Positions 7,145 to 13,675 of a stretch of 14,206 bases of DNA are shown one piece after another. How positions within the stretch are numbered: position 1 is the stretch's first letter; every line of letters begins with the position of its first letter. The position numbers and the translations under genes are program-made. Below the pieces are notes generated by a model. The model did no database searches, was not told where the DNA came from, and worked only from the letters and a program-made list of their open reading frames with translations. The DNA is from JBQKLI01 sp012798975. Lineage in GTDB: Bacteria; Bacillota; Clostridia; Tissierellales; Peptoniphilaceae. The stretch spans positions 1 to 14,206 of the forward strand of contig NZ_JBQKLI010000029.1 of NCBI RefSeq assembly GCF_052116305.1, in the 5' to 3' direction.

Positions 7145-8462
7145 CGATAAATACGCAATAGAATATTATGAATTATTAAAAAAAGATGAAAAGAAATATT
7201 ATGAAGATTACAAAGATTTAGTGGAAAAAGTGAACAACTCCAGCGCCTATTATCACGGAGAGCCGATTCCTGTGACGTATCAAGGTTTTTTCTATGATAA
7301 AACAGCAAAAGCGGATTTTCAATATATGGCAGATATGCTCATGTCGATTACGAAAAAGATTACAAAGGAATATGTAGAAAATCCGGAATATAGAAAGCAT
7401 TTCCGTTTTTCAAAAGAACTGGAAGAACTGATTGTCCACGATCCAGGGTACGATATTCCGGTACCTATCTGCCGATATGATGTCTTCTACAGAGATCGTG
7501 ACGAGTTTAAATTTGTAGAATTCAATACAGACGGCGCTTCCGCTATGAATGAGGATAATACGATCGGAAAGATCATGCTTGAGACAAAGGGGATGAAGGA
7601 GTTCTCCGAAAAGTATCATCTTGAGAATGTAGAAGAAATCCACCGCTGGGCGAAGGATTCTGTAGAACTCTATAAGAAAGTTAAAGGAAAAGAGAAACCA
7701 AATGTAGCCATCGTCGATCATCTGGAAATCGGAACTTCCAACGAGTTCGAAGAGTTTAAAAAAGCCTATGAGTCCTTAGGGGTAAACTGCGAAATTATCG
7801 ATATTAGAGATCTTGAGTATAAAGATGGCAAACTTCAGCATAAAGGCTATGAGATCGATCTTGTATACCGAAGAATTGTTACAGTAGAGTTTATGAACCT
7901 TTATGATGAACTGGAAGAGTTTAGAAAAGCCTATCTCGACAATGCCTTTTTAATGCTGGGCTCTTTTAGAAGCCAGATTATGCATTATAAATTGACCTAT
8001 AAAATCTTCCGTTTAGAAGATACAAAGAAAATTCTTACAGATGAAGAAAATGCATTTTTAGAAGAACATATACCTTATACAGAAGAATTTGCAGCAGAAG
8101 AAGATTTAGAAATCGTCAAGAAAAATAAAGACAATTATATCTTTAAACCTCTTGATGCTTATGCTTCCCAAGGTATCTATGTAGGACGAGACCACAGCCA
8201 GGAAGAGTTTGAAAAAATAGCCGAGGAAATACTGGGAACAGGATATATCTATCAGGAATATTACGATCAGTATCCTTTAAAAGTAGTAGAGTTTGATAAA
8301 GAAGGAAAACTTCAACTGAATGAATTCGGTGCTGTAGTAGGGATGTTTATCTATAATGAACAATTTGTTGCCCCATACACAAGAATCGGACAAGACAATC
8401 TGATTTCCGGAGCAAGAAAGTACTATACAACGCCGAATATCTTTATTAAAGAGAACGTTTAA
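7137..8462 (+). CDS. ATP-grasp ligase, glutathionylspermidine-synthase-like
   Basis: This 441-residue soluble protein resembles the C-terminal ATP-grasp domain of glutathionylspermidine synthase (GSP_synth family) and related circularly permuted ATP-grasp enzymes, which form amide bonds through acyl phosphates. FVEFNTDGASAMNE (127-139) corresponds to the conserved E-x-N-x-D segment that binds metal and substrate. YIFKPLDAYASQG (333-345) matches the lysine-plus-glycine ATP-binding loop, followed by QEYY (372-375). The ATG overlaps the ligase stop codon by 8 bases, and GGAGG lies 7 bases upstream, indicating translational coupling. With a GCS2 ligase upstream, the simplest role is adding a second residue or amine to gamma-glutamylcysteine, in place of a standard GshB. 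The acceptor (glycine, another amino acid or a polyamine) cannot be read from sequence. A family 1 repeat follows the gene as its terminator. Confidence 0.78.
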   Translation: MHNDKYAIEYYELLKKDEKKYYEDYKDLVEKVNNSSAYYHGEPIPVTYQGFFYDKTAKADFQYMADMLMSITKKITKEYVENPEYRKHFRFSKELEELIVHDPGYDIPVPICRYDVFYRDRDEFKFVEFNTDGASAMNEDNTIGKIMLETKGMKEFSEKYHLENVEEIHRWAKDSVELYKKVKGKEKPNVAIVDHLEIGTSNEFEEFKKAYESLGVNCEIIDIRDLEYKDGKLQHKGYEIDLVYRRIVTVEFMNLYDELEEFRKAYLDNAFLMLGSFRSQIMHYKLTYKIFRLEDTKKILTDEENAFLEEHIPYTEEFAAEEDLEIVKKNKDNYIFKPLDAYASQGIYVGRDHSQEEFEKIAEEILGTGYIYQEYYDQYPLKVVEFDKEGKLQLNEFGAVVGMFIYNEQFVAPYTRIGQDNLISGARKYYTTPNIFIKENV

Positions 8463-8466
8463 AAAA

Positions 8467-8535
8467 AGTGTGTAGTGTGAGAGAGGGGAGAGGGGAGTTG
8501 AGGTAGAAAAGCGTAAAGACTTCGCTTTTCTTTTT
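8467..8535 (+). repeat. Gene-end terminator repeat, family 1, copy 1
   Basis: It begins 5 bases past the stop codon of the ATP-grasp gene. A GTGTG/GAGAG purine tract is followed by GGGGAGTTGAGGTAG (8492-8506). A 9-bp hairpin follows (8505-8513 with 8523-8531, 9-base loop), then Ts. It serves as the intrinsic terminator of the operon. Copies at 10431, 10657 and 12906 share the order of parts and differ in the stem by compensated changes. Confidence 0.8.
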
Positions 8536-8558
8536 CAATGATAAAGGAAAAAGACAGG

Positions 8559-8632
8559 ACGTAGGTTATAGGAAGTAAACTTTTTTAAGCCTTTGGCTTA
8601 AAAAAAGTTATCCATCCCTACAGCCTATTGCC
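8559..8632. repeat. Imperfect inverted repeat with terminator-like core
   Basis: The core pairs 8578-8591 with 8595-8609: 14 bp, one bulged A, 3-base loop. Its T-run and A-run arms give terminator character on both strands. The similarity extends outward, since GTAGGTTATAGG (8561-8572) resembles the reverse complement of the 8617-8629 region. The arms are therefore about 30 bases in all. It fills the gap between copy 1 and the next gene and could be a small palindromic element or an extra terminator. Confidence 0.6.
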
Positions 8633-8668
8633 TATTCCCTAACCCCTATCTCCAACAACGGAGACGAG

Positions 8669-9598
8669 ATGATTAAAAGAGAAGAGATGTATTTTCTTTC
8701 TTCTGAAGGAAAGAGAAGGATAAAGGTATATATCTGGAGAGCGGAGAATCCGGTTGGGATTCTTCAGTTTTCTCATGGAATGAAGGAGCATGCACTCCGC
8801 TATCAGGAAATGGCGGAGTTTTTTGTCGAGAGAGGATTTACCGTACTGGGCAACGATCATCTAGGACATGGAAGAAGTACATTATCCAAAGGGGATACAG
8901 GGTATTTTGGTCTTCCGGATGGAAACAAATATCTTGTGGAAGATCTTTATCGAACCTTTCTTTTAGGAAAGAAAGAAGGAGATCTGCCCTATTTTATTCT
9001 AGGCCACAGCATGGGGTCTTTTCTTCTTCGGGAATTTCTTTTGGAGTATCCGAAGGAAAAACTAAATGGAGCTATTCTTATGGGAACGACGGAAGTGGCA
9101 AAACCTTTATTAAAAGCAGGCATCGCATACACTTCCCTTACGAGAAAGTATATCGGGGAAGAATATAGAAGCCCTGTTTTAAAATCGATCATTCTTAATT
9201 TCAATCGAAAACTCGCCAGACATCATACTCCCTTCGACTGGATTTCTTCTATAGAAGAAGAGGTTCAGCACTTCGCAGAAGATCCTCTCGTCCAGTTTGA
9301 CTTTACAGCCAACGGCTATCACTTTTTACTGGAGGCCATGGAACGGATGGATCCCTTAAAAAAAGAAGACGCAAATCTTGCAATTCCTCTCTTTATTGTA
9401 AGCGGAGAAGAGGATCCTGTAGGAGAATTTGGGAAATGTCCCAAAATTACTTATCAAAAATACATTCAAAAAGGTTATACAGATGTTAGCCTGAAATTAT
9501 ATCCGAACAACCGCCATGAGCTCCTTCATGACCGAGATAAAGAACAAGTACTAGAAGATTTATATCAGTGGATGATAGAACGCAGAGAGGAAGAATAG
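8669..9598 (+). CDS. Alpha/beta hydrolase, monoacylglycerol lipase/lysophospholipase-like
   Basis: This 309-residue serine hydrolase has the layout of the Hydrolase_4 (PldB/YtpA) group. The oxyanion-region motif SHGMKEH is at 35-41, and NDHLGHGRS at 62-70 is typical of the group. The nucleophile elbow GHSMGS has Ser114. GEEDP gives the likely acid Asp249, and NNRHE gives His283, so the triad is complete. The group hydrolyses monoacylglycerols, lysophospholipids or similar carboxylic esters; the actual substrate is not shown. No signal peptide is visible, so it is probably cytoplasmic or loosely membrane-associated. The ATG has GGAG 6-7 bases upstream. The second hydrolase gene starts 2 bases after this stop codon, so the two form an operon. 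Confidence 0.87.
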   Translation: MIKREEMYFLSSEGKRRIKVYIWRAENPVGILQFSHGMKEHALRYQEMAEFFVERGFTVLGNDHLGHGRSTLSKGDTGYFGLPDGNKYLVEDLYRTFLLGKKEGDLPYFILGHSMGSFLLREFLLEYPKEKLNGAILMGTTEVAKPLLKAGIAYTSLTRKYIGEEYRSPVLKSIILNFNRKLARHHTPFDWISSIEEEVQHFAEDPLVQFDFTANGYHFLLEAMERMDPLKKEDANLAIPLFIVSGEEDPVGEFGKCPKITYQKYIQKGYTDVSLKLYPNNRHELLHDRDKEQVLEDLYQWMIERREEE

Positions 9599-9600
9599 GA

Positions 9601-10443
9601 ATGAGAATTGTTGAAAAATATCTTTCAGAAAATAAAAGCATAAGACTAAGAGGGTATCTGTTTGAACCTCAAGGAATCCAGACAAAAGCTTGGACTCCTG
9701 AAAAAAGACCGGCTGTACTTATTCTGCCTGGAGGATACTATATGTACTGTTCTCAAAGAGAAGCAGATCCTGTGGCAGTAAGCTTTGTTCAAAAGGGATA
9801 TCAAGCCTTTATCCTAGAGTATTCCTGCGGAAAAGAGTCAGAGTATCCTACACCTTTGCTGGAAGTTTCAGAAGCGGTCAGCTGTATCAAAGAAAATGCC
9901 GATGATTTTTTAGTAGATACCGAAAATATTACACTTGCAGGATTTAGTGCAGGAGGACATCTTGCTTTAACCTATGGATCGAGCTTTTTTAGAGAAGAGT
10001 TTCAGGAAATAAGCGCAAAGACAGAAGAACAGCTGGCAGTTTCAAAGATAATCGCCGCTTACCCTGTAGCAAATCTTAAAGCCCTCTATGAACGTACAAA
10101 AGATGTGGTGGATGCAGAAGGAAAAGTCGGAGAAATGTTTACAACATACGAAACAAGAAGAGATCCTATTGCACTTCTAGATCAAAAAATGCCGAAAACA
10201 TTTCTGTTTACAACATTAGAAGACAAACTTATCCCTGCTTCCGATACAGTAGAATATGTAAAAAAGGCGGCAGAAAAAGGAATCGATATCGAGTTTCACC
10301 TTTTTCATAACGGAAACCACGGACTTTCCACAGGAGACGATCTTGCAAACTACGGCAGGGACTATCCGGAAAGAGTGGGAAAATGGATGGACTTGGCTTT
10401 TTCCTGGCTTGAGGAAGAGCTTAAAAATAGTGTGAAAGTGTGA
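9601..10443 (+). CDS. Alpha/beta hydrolase, BD-FAE/esterase-like
   Basis: This 280-residue hydrolase belongs to the branch that includes BD-FAE, acetyl-xylan-type and HSL-like esterases. ILPGGYYM (41-48) replaces the usual HGGG oxyanion loop. GFSAGG holds nucleophile Ser116, and LED supplies the likely acid Asp208. NGNHG supplies His240. It may deacylate small esters or sugar acetates; the substrate is unknown. The ATG at 9601 is 2 bases past the upstream stop and is preceded by GAGGAAG and AGGA. An in-frame ATG at 9568 lies inside the upstream gene without a better binding site and is rejected. The end of the gene is unusual: the last residues (SVKV) and the TGA are written in the GTGTGAAAGTGTGA tract of a family 1 repeat, so the tail may derive from that element. 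Confidence 0.85.
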   Translation: MRIVEKYLSENKSIRLRGYLFEPQGIQTKAWTPEKRPAVLILPGGYYMYCSQREADPVAVSFVQKGYQAFILEYSCGKESEYPTPLLEVSEAVSCIKENADDFLVDTENITLAGFSAGGHLALTYGSSFFREEFQEISAKTEEQLAVSKIIAAYPVANLKALYERTKDVVDAEGKVGEMFTTYETRRDPIALLDQKMPKTFLFTTLEDKLIPASDTVEYVKKAAEKGIDIEFHLFHNGNHGLSTGDDLANYGRDYPERVGKWMDLAFSWLEEELKNSVKV

Positions 10444-10494
10444 AAGAGGGGAGAGGGGAGTTGGTGAGGAAAAATGAAAGGGATCATTTTTCTT
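10431..10494 (+). repeat. Gene-end terminator repeat, family 1, copy 2
   Basis: The purine tract starts inside the last codons of the esterase gene and contains its TGA. It continues with GGGGAGTTGGTGAG and an 11-bp hairpin (10467-10477 with 10484-10494, one G-U, 6-base loop). The stem sequence is unlike copies 1, 3 and 4 but still pairs throughout. T-content after the stem is modest, so termination may be weaker here. Confidence 0.75.
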
Positions 10495-10513
10495 CAACCC
10501 CCTCACTGAAGCC

Positions 10514-10633
10514 CTAGCTGAAATCAGGTATTTTGATTTGAATGCAGGTCAGCAGATCATGCCGCTCATTTCCTAAGAACGATATTTTTACATTCTTGTC
10601 TAGAAATGATCCGCCTCATTTTCTTTTATAAGT
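10514..10633 (-). repeat. Structured dispersed repeat, family 2, copy B
   Basis: It aligns with window positions 1-115. Hairpin 1 is AAATCA/TGATTT (10521-10526 with 10534-10539) with the same GGTATTT loop as copy A. Hairpin 2 pairs CATTTC (10567-10572) with GAAATG (10603-10608), and AAGAA (10575-10579) with TTCTT (10593-10597). The 3-base bulge CTA (10600-10602) reads TAG on the minus strand, just as copy A's bulge reads TAA. Three base pairs differ from copy A with both sides changed. It lies between convergent genes and is noncoding as far as I can see. Confidence 0.7.
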
Positions 10634-10656
10634 TTCCAAAATATATTTTGACAAAC

Positions 10657-10722
10657 AAAAGGAAAGTGATGTTCTTCCACTTTCCTTCTTTAACTCCACT
10701 CTTTCTTTTCAGACTCACTCTA
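10657..10722 (-). repeat. Gene-end terminator repeat, family 1, copy 3
   Basis: Read on the minus strand, the tract starts at the TAG stop of the C39-like gene (TAGAGTGAGTC). It continues through GTGGAGTTAAAGAAG to a 10-bp hairpin (arms 10687-10678 and 10668-10659, loop ATGTTCTTC on the plus strand). Only four Ts follow. The loop and stem closely match copy 4. Confidence 0.78.
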
Positions 10723-11337
10723 TTCTTTAAAAGATAAAACAACTCCGTCGGCTAATACTTCTCTTACTGGGATGAACTTGTCGAGGGTTCGGCCGGTACT
10801 ATTCCATCCGTCTGCGATGCGGTAGTAGCGGCCTTTTTTGTTTTCGCCGACTCCGAGAACCAGGACTGCGTGATGATGGTATGTTTTATGATTAAATAGT
10901 CCGATGATCACTGGGTCTCCCTTTTCGATATTTCTTTTTACCCAGCCAAAAGTTGCCGGCCATATTATTTTTTTGCTTTTTGGAAGAGGCTTTTTCTCTT
11001 TTTTAAGATATTTCAGGATGCCGATCATTGCACCCAGTCCGATTTGCCCGCCGATAATAGGAAGTCTCCCGATGTCGGTATCCAGCTGATAGAAAGTCTG
11101 ATCCAGCGGTTCCATTAATATTCCTCTTACTCGTCTTCTTTCTTCGTAATAGCGAAGGAGATTTAAAGAAGCAGCGACCTCGCAGGTGTTCTTATCGATG
11201 GAAGAAGTGAAATCCGTCATAAGAGAAGGAGCGAAGTCTTTTTTTAATTCCGGATAAATAGCTAAAGAATTTCCGAAAAGATAAGGAACATTGATTTCAA
11301 AGTATTTTTTAGAAGTTTTATGATTTTCAGGATTCAT
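10720..11337 (-). CDS. C39-like papain-fold cysteine peptidase-type protein
   Basis: This 205-residue protein looks like the peptidase C39-like (papain-fold) group. KNTCEVAAS gives a candidate catalytic Cys52 at the start of a helix. YHHHAVLVLGV gives His156 at the start of a strand, and YRIADGWN gives Asp176, so the Cys-His-Asp order is correct. No signal peptide or membrane helix is visible, so unlike secreted C39-like proteins it probably acts in the cytoplasm; it could instead be a transglutaminase- or NlpC-like hydrolase. I start at the ATG at 11337, with GGAGA about 8 bases upstream. The ATG at 11352 adds five residues but lacks a ribosome binding site. It is divergent from the OFA transporter gene and stands alone. 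Its stop codon lies in family 1 repeat copy 3. The substrate is unknown. Confidence 0.65.
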   Translation of the reverse strand: MNPENHKTSKKYFEINVPYLFGNSLAIYPELKKDFAPSLMTDFTSSIDKNTCEVAASLNLLRYYEERRRVRGILMEPLDQTFYQLDTDIGRLPIIGGQIGLGAMIGILKYLKKEKKPLPKSKKIIWPATFGWVKRNIEKGDPVIIGLFNHKTYHHHAVLVLGVGENKKGRYYRIADGWNSTGRTLDKFIPVREVLADGVVLSFKE

Positions 11338-11454
11338 TAATGTATTCTCCATTTTGTGTTATGTTTTCAATTTCACTTGTATCTTATTGTATCAAAGCGG
11401 ATGAAAACTCACTATAACTAGTTTATCCATTTTATGTACTAAAGCGATTCTCCA

Positions 11455-11463
11455 TGTTATAAT
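11455..11463 (+). promoter_or_regulatory. Extended -10 promoter of the transporter gene
   Basis: TGTTATAAT is an exact TGn-TATAAT extended -10, about 25 bases before the ATG at 11488. No good -35 is seen at 17 bases, which is common for extended -10 promoters. The transcript leader would be about 18 bases. Confidence 0.6.
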
Positions 11464-11487
11464 CAATACATATTGAAGGAGGGTATT

Positions 11488-12699
11488 ATGAAAACAAGAT
11501 GGAAACAGCTGATACTGGGAACATTAACGATGCTATTATTAGGACTTATTTATGCTTGGTCTATTTTTAGGGAGCCTTTGCTTGAAAGCTTCCCGATGTG
11601 GTCGATGGCGGATATTTCTTTGACCTTTACTGTTTCGATGATAATGTTCTGCTTAGGAATTATTGTTTGCGGAAAACTTTTAGAGAAGATGAAGCCGAGA
11701 TGGATTTTGTTATTATCCGGGATATTAATTTGTATCGGATTTATTGCGGTGGCTTATTCTTTGTATCTACATGATCCACAAAGCAGTTTAGTGAGATTAT
11801 ACATATTTTATGGCGGATTCTGCGGGTTCGGCGTAGGAACAGGTTATATTGCAATTCTAAATGCTGTTGGTGCTTGGTTTCCTGAAAAGCCAGGACTTGC
11901 AGGAGGAATTCTTTTAATGGGATTCGGCTTTGGAGGACTGATCTTAGGTTCTATAGCCGATGCGATGTTTGATTATTTAGGTTTTTTATGGACTTTATTT
12001 TATTTAGGAATTGCTTTTTTAATCGTCTGTACATTAGTGAGTTTCGTGTTACGAAACCCAACGGAAGAAGAAATGGCGGCATTATCCGTAGGAAAGAAAG
12101 GATCCACAGAAGAAGATCATTCCTTCACTACGGGACAGATGCTTCGGACAAGCTATTTTTGGCTGTTTATTATATTTGGAATCTTTTGTGCTTCTGGAGG
12201 ACTGATGGTGATCAACTCCGCAGTTCCTATAGCTACTCATTTTGGCGCTTCTGCTGCAGTAGGACTGATTGTTTCTATATTCAATGGGGGCGGAAGAGTC
12301 GTTATCGGTATGATTTTTGATAAATTCGGCACAAGTGTTGCTTTGATTTATAATGCCATTCTCTTTATTATCGGCGGGGTTTTGTTAATCCTTACAGCTA
12401 TGACTGGAAATGCTCTTTTATTATGGCTTGGTCTTCCGATTATCGGAGTAGGTTATGGCGGTTTTCCAGCACTTGCTTCTGCAGTAGCGAGAACAAGATG
12501 GGGAAAAGCCCACTACTCTGTAAACTTTGGAATTATAAGTTCAAATCTAATCGTGGCAGCCTTTATGGGACCTTACCTATCCGGACTGCTGCAGGATTTA
12601 TCCGGCAACTTCAACTCTACTTTCGTGATGATTACAATTTTCGGAGTAGTTGCCTTTTTGTTGGCACTTGTTATGGTAAGAAAAGAGAGAAGAGGATAA
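11488..12699 (+). CDS. MFS transporter, OFA (oxalate/formate antiporter-like) family
   Basis: This 403-residue membrane protein has about 12 predicted helices in two halves of six, with a hydrophilic loop (residues about 192-222, containing EEEMAALSVGKK) between them. The N-terminal IYAWSIFREPL is characteristic of the OFA family. GFGVGTGYIAILNAVGAWFP and the late SVNFGIISSNLIVAAFMGP match its helix 4-5 and 10-11 regions. Members exchange or symport small carboxylates such as oxalate, formate or lactate; the substrate here is unknown. AAGGAGGG ends 4 bases before the ATG at 11488. A TTG at 11473 lies before that site and is rejected. The gene is monocistronic, with its own extended -10 promoter. 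The stop codon lies in the first unit of a tandem GGATAAAAAA repeat. Confidence 0.88.
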   Translation: MKTRWKQLILGTLTMLLLGLIYAWSIFREPLLESFPMWSMADISLTFTVSMIMFCLGIIVCGKLLEKMKPRWILLLSGILICIGFIAVAYSLYLHDPQSSLVRLYIFYGGFCGFGVGTGYIAILNAVGAWFPEKPGLAGGILLMGFGFGGLILGSIADAMFDYLGFLWTLFYLGIAFLIVCTLVSFVLRNPTEEEMAALSVGKKGSTEEDHSFTTGQMLRTSYFWLFIIFGIFCASGGLMVINSAVPIATHFGASAAVGLIVSIFNGGGRVVIGMIFDKFGTSVALIYNAILFIIGGVLLILTAMTGNALLLWLGLPIIGVGYGGFPALASAVARTRWGKAHYSVNFGIISSNLIVAAFMGPYLSGLLQDLSGNFNSTFVMITIFGVVAFLLALVMVRKERRG

Positions 12700-12723
12700 A
12701 AAAGGATAAAAAAGGATAAAAAA
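12694..12723 (+). repeat. Three tandem GGATAAAAAA units across the stop codon
   Basis: Three exact 10-base units run from 12694 to 12723. The TAA stop of the transporter gene lies in the first unit. Change in unit number could alter the sequence just past the stop but, with TAA in every unit, would hardly change the protein. Confidence 0.85.
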
Positions 12724-12757
12724 GAGTGAAGAGTCTTAGAGTGATAGAGTGAAGATA
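12722..12757 (+). repeat. AGAGTG-type purine tract, related to a minus-strand tract at 14022-14066
   Basis: GAGTGAAGAGTCTTAGAGTG and the following TAGAGTGAAGAT recur almost exactly on the minus strand at 14022-14066 (GAGTGAGGAGTC..., TAGAGTGAAGAT). The tract resembles the 5' part of the family 1 repeats but has no GGAGTTGAGG box or family-type hairpin after it. It lies just past the transporter gene end. Confidence 0.65.
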
Positions 12758-12800
12758 TTGACGAAAATAATAGGATCATTTATTTTATACATTTGAGAAG

Positions 12801-12817
12801 AAGCAGGCTGCTTTTTT
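12801..12817 (+). terminator. Possible terminator of the transporter gene
   Basis: AAGCA (12801-12805) pairs with TGCTT (12809-12813) over a 3-base loop and runs into six Ts. The stem is short, so it is probably weak, and it lies about 100 bases past the stop codon. Confidence 0.4.
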
Positions 12818-12905
12818 GGGAGAGAAGTCTAATATCGGATGTTTATTGATAATAGAAGTCGAACTTTATTTTAGTTTTTAGATAGAATTAAAATATAAGT
12901 ATTTT

Positions 12906-12982
12906 AAAAAAAAGGAAAGTGATGTTTTTACACTTTCCTACCTCAACTCCACTCTTACACTCTATTTTCCAACCTCTTTCAC
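12906..12982 (-). repeat. Gene-end terminator repeat, family 1, copy 4
   Basis: On the minus strand this is a GAAAGAGG...AGAGTGTAAGAG tract, then GTGGAGTTGAGGTAG (12953-12939), then a 9-bp hairpin (arms 12939-12931 and 12921-12913, 9-base loop) running into eight Ts. It is the cleanest copy of the family. It follows the broken LURP-one gene by about 85 bases and the bidirectional hairpin at 13015. Confidence 0.82.
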
Positions 12983-13014
12983 AATGTTTTAATATATTTT
13001 TCTCAAAAAGAAAA

Positions 13015-13047
13015 GAAGACCTGTCTCAGAAGAGAAGGTCTTTTTTT
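13015..13047. terminator. Bidirectional intrinsic terminator
   Basis: AAGACCT (13016-13022) pairs with AGGTCTT (13036-13042), extended inside by TCTC/GAGA with one bulged G and an AGAA loop. Seven Ts follow on the plus strand and a T-rich stretch on the minus strand. It lies between the converging transporter and LURP-one genes. Confidence 0.75.
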
Positions 13048-13067
13048 AATAAGGGTTTTGGTTGTTT

Positions 13068-13547
13068 TTAAAGAAGTCTTTCGTAATAGAAAACCCAAAT
13101 GATACCAAAGAGTATGGATAGGGAAAGAGTTTCGTAGTTTTCTTTTATAATTTCAATGAAAAAGGAATCTTTCTTGTTTTCTACCCGAGCTATGGTTTCC
13201 TGATCTTTTTGAATTTCAAAATCAGATCCCATCCAGTCTCCTTCTAAAGCGATCCTATCCGGTTCGATCACATACTAGCTTTTTAGTTCTTTCATCTCTT
13301 TAGCCAGGGTGACTTTTTCGCCGCCTGCAGTGATGAAAAACTGAACCAAATCATATAATCCAAAGCGGTATTTTTTCTCTGTGATTTCTCCGACTTCTTC
13401 ATCTTTTTCATTGGTAATCTTGAGACGTTTCTTTCCTAAGGGTCCTTGTATCAGTTCTCCAGAATATCCTGTCGGATCTCCGCCTTTTGTAAAGATTTTT
13501 TGAAGTTTTCTATCTATTATTTCGTATTCAACCTTAAATGTCTTCAT
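13068..13547 (-). pseudogene. LURP-one-related (YxjI-like) gene interrupted by an in-frame TAG
   Basis: Codons 1-90 (13547-13278) are followed by TAG (13277-13275), after which the same frame continues without further stops to TAA at 13068. Ignoring the TAG, the product would be 159 residues, the usual length of LURP-one/YxjI proteins. The first half has beta-strand pairs with LGKKRLKITNEKDEEVGEI. The second half resumes with the family's closing pattern ALEGDWMGSDFEI and ends in a hydrophobic segment. A GTG at 13271 could allow restart, but no ribosome binding site precedes it. The function of this fold in bacteria is unclear. AAGGAGG lies 3 bases before the ATG, closer than usual, and a two-codon ATG-GAT-TAA frame with its own AAAGGAG sits just upstream (13565-13557). 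A 37-codon membrane peptide gene lies 128 bases upstream. Confidence 0.72.
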
Positions 13548-13675
13548 AAGTCCTCCTTAATCCATAAGATTCTCCTTTAAAGTTTTTTATAGTAATAAAA
13601 TTGTTTCGAAAATCAGATATGCAAAATGTTTATTTGTAAAATTTGGAGCTTATTTATCTACTAATTATTTTAAGT

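Noticed and set aside
9568..9600. Upstream in-frame ATG for the second alpha/beta hydrolase
   Set aside because: It lies inside the preceding gene, and the ATG at 9601 has the better spacing and binding site.
10603..10690. Possible gene remnant ending ADHF in repeat copy B
   Set aside because: An in-frame TAA lies only about 30 codons upstream, there is no start with a binding site, and the similarity to copy A is at the DNA repeat level.
11473..11487. TTG start for the OFA transporter
   Set aside because: It precedes the AAGGAGGG ribosome binding site that serves the ATG at 11488.
12694..12723. Tandem repeats considered as a CRISPR-like array
   Set aside because: The units are 10 bases with no spacers, and no cas genes are nearby.
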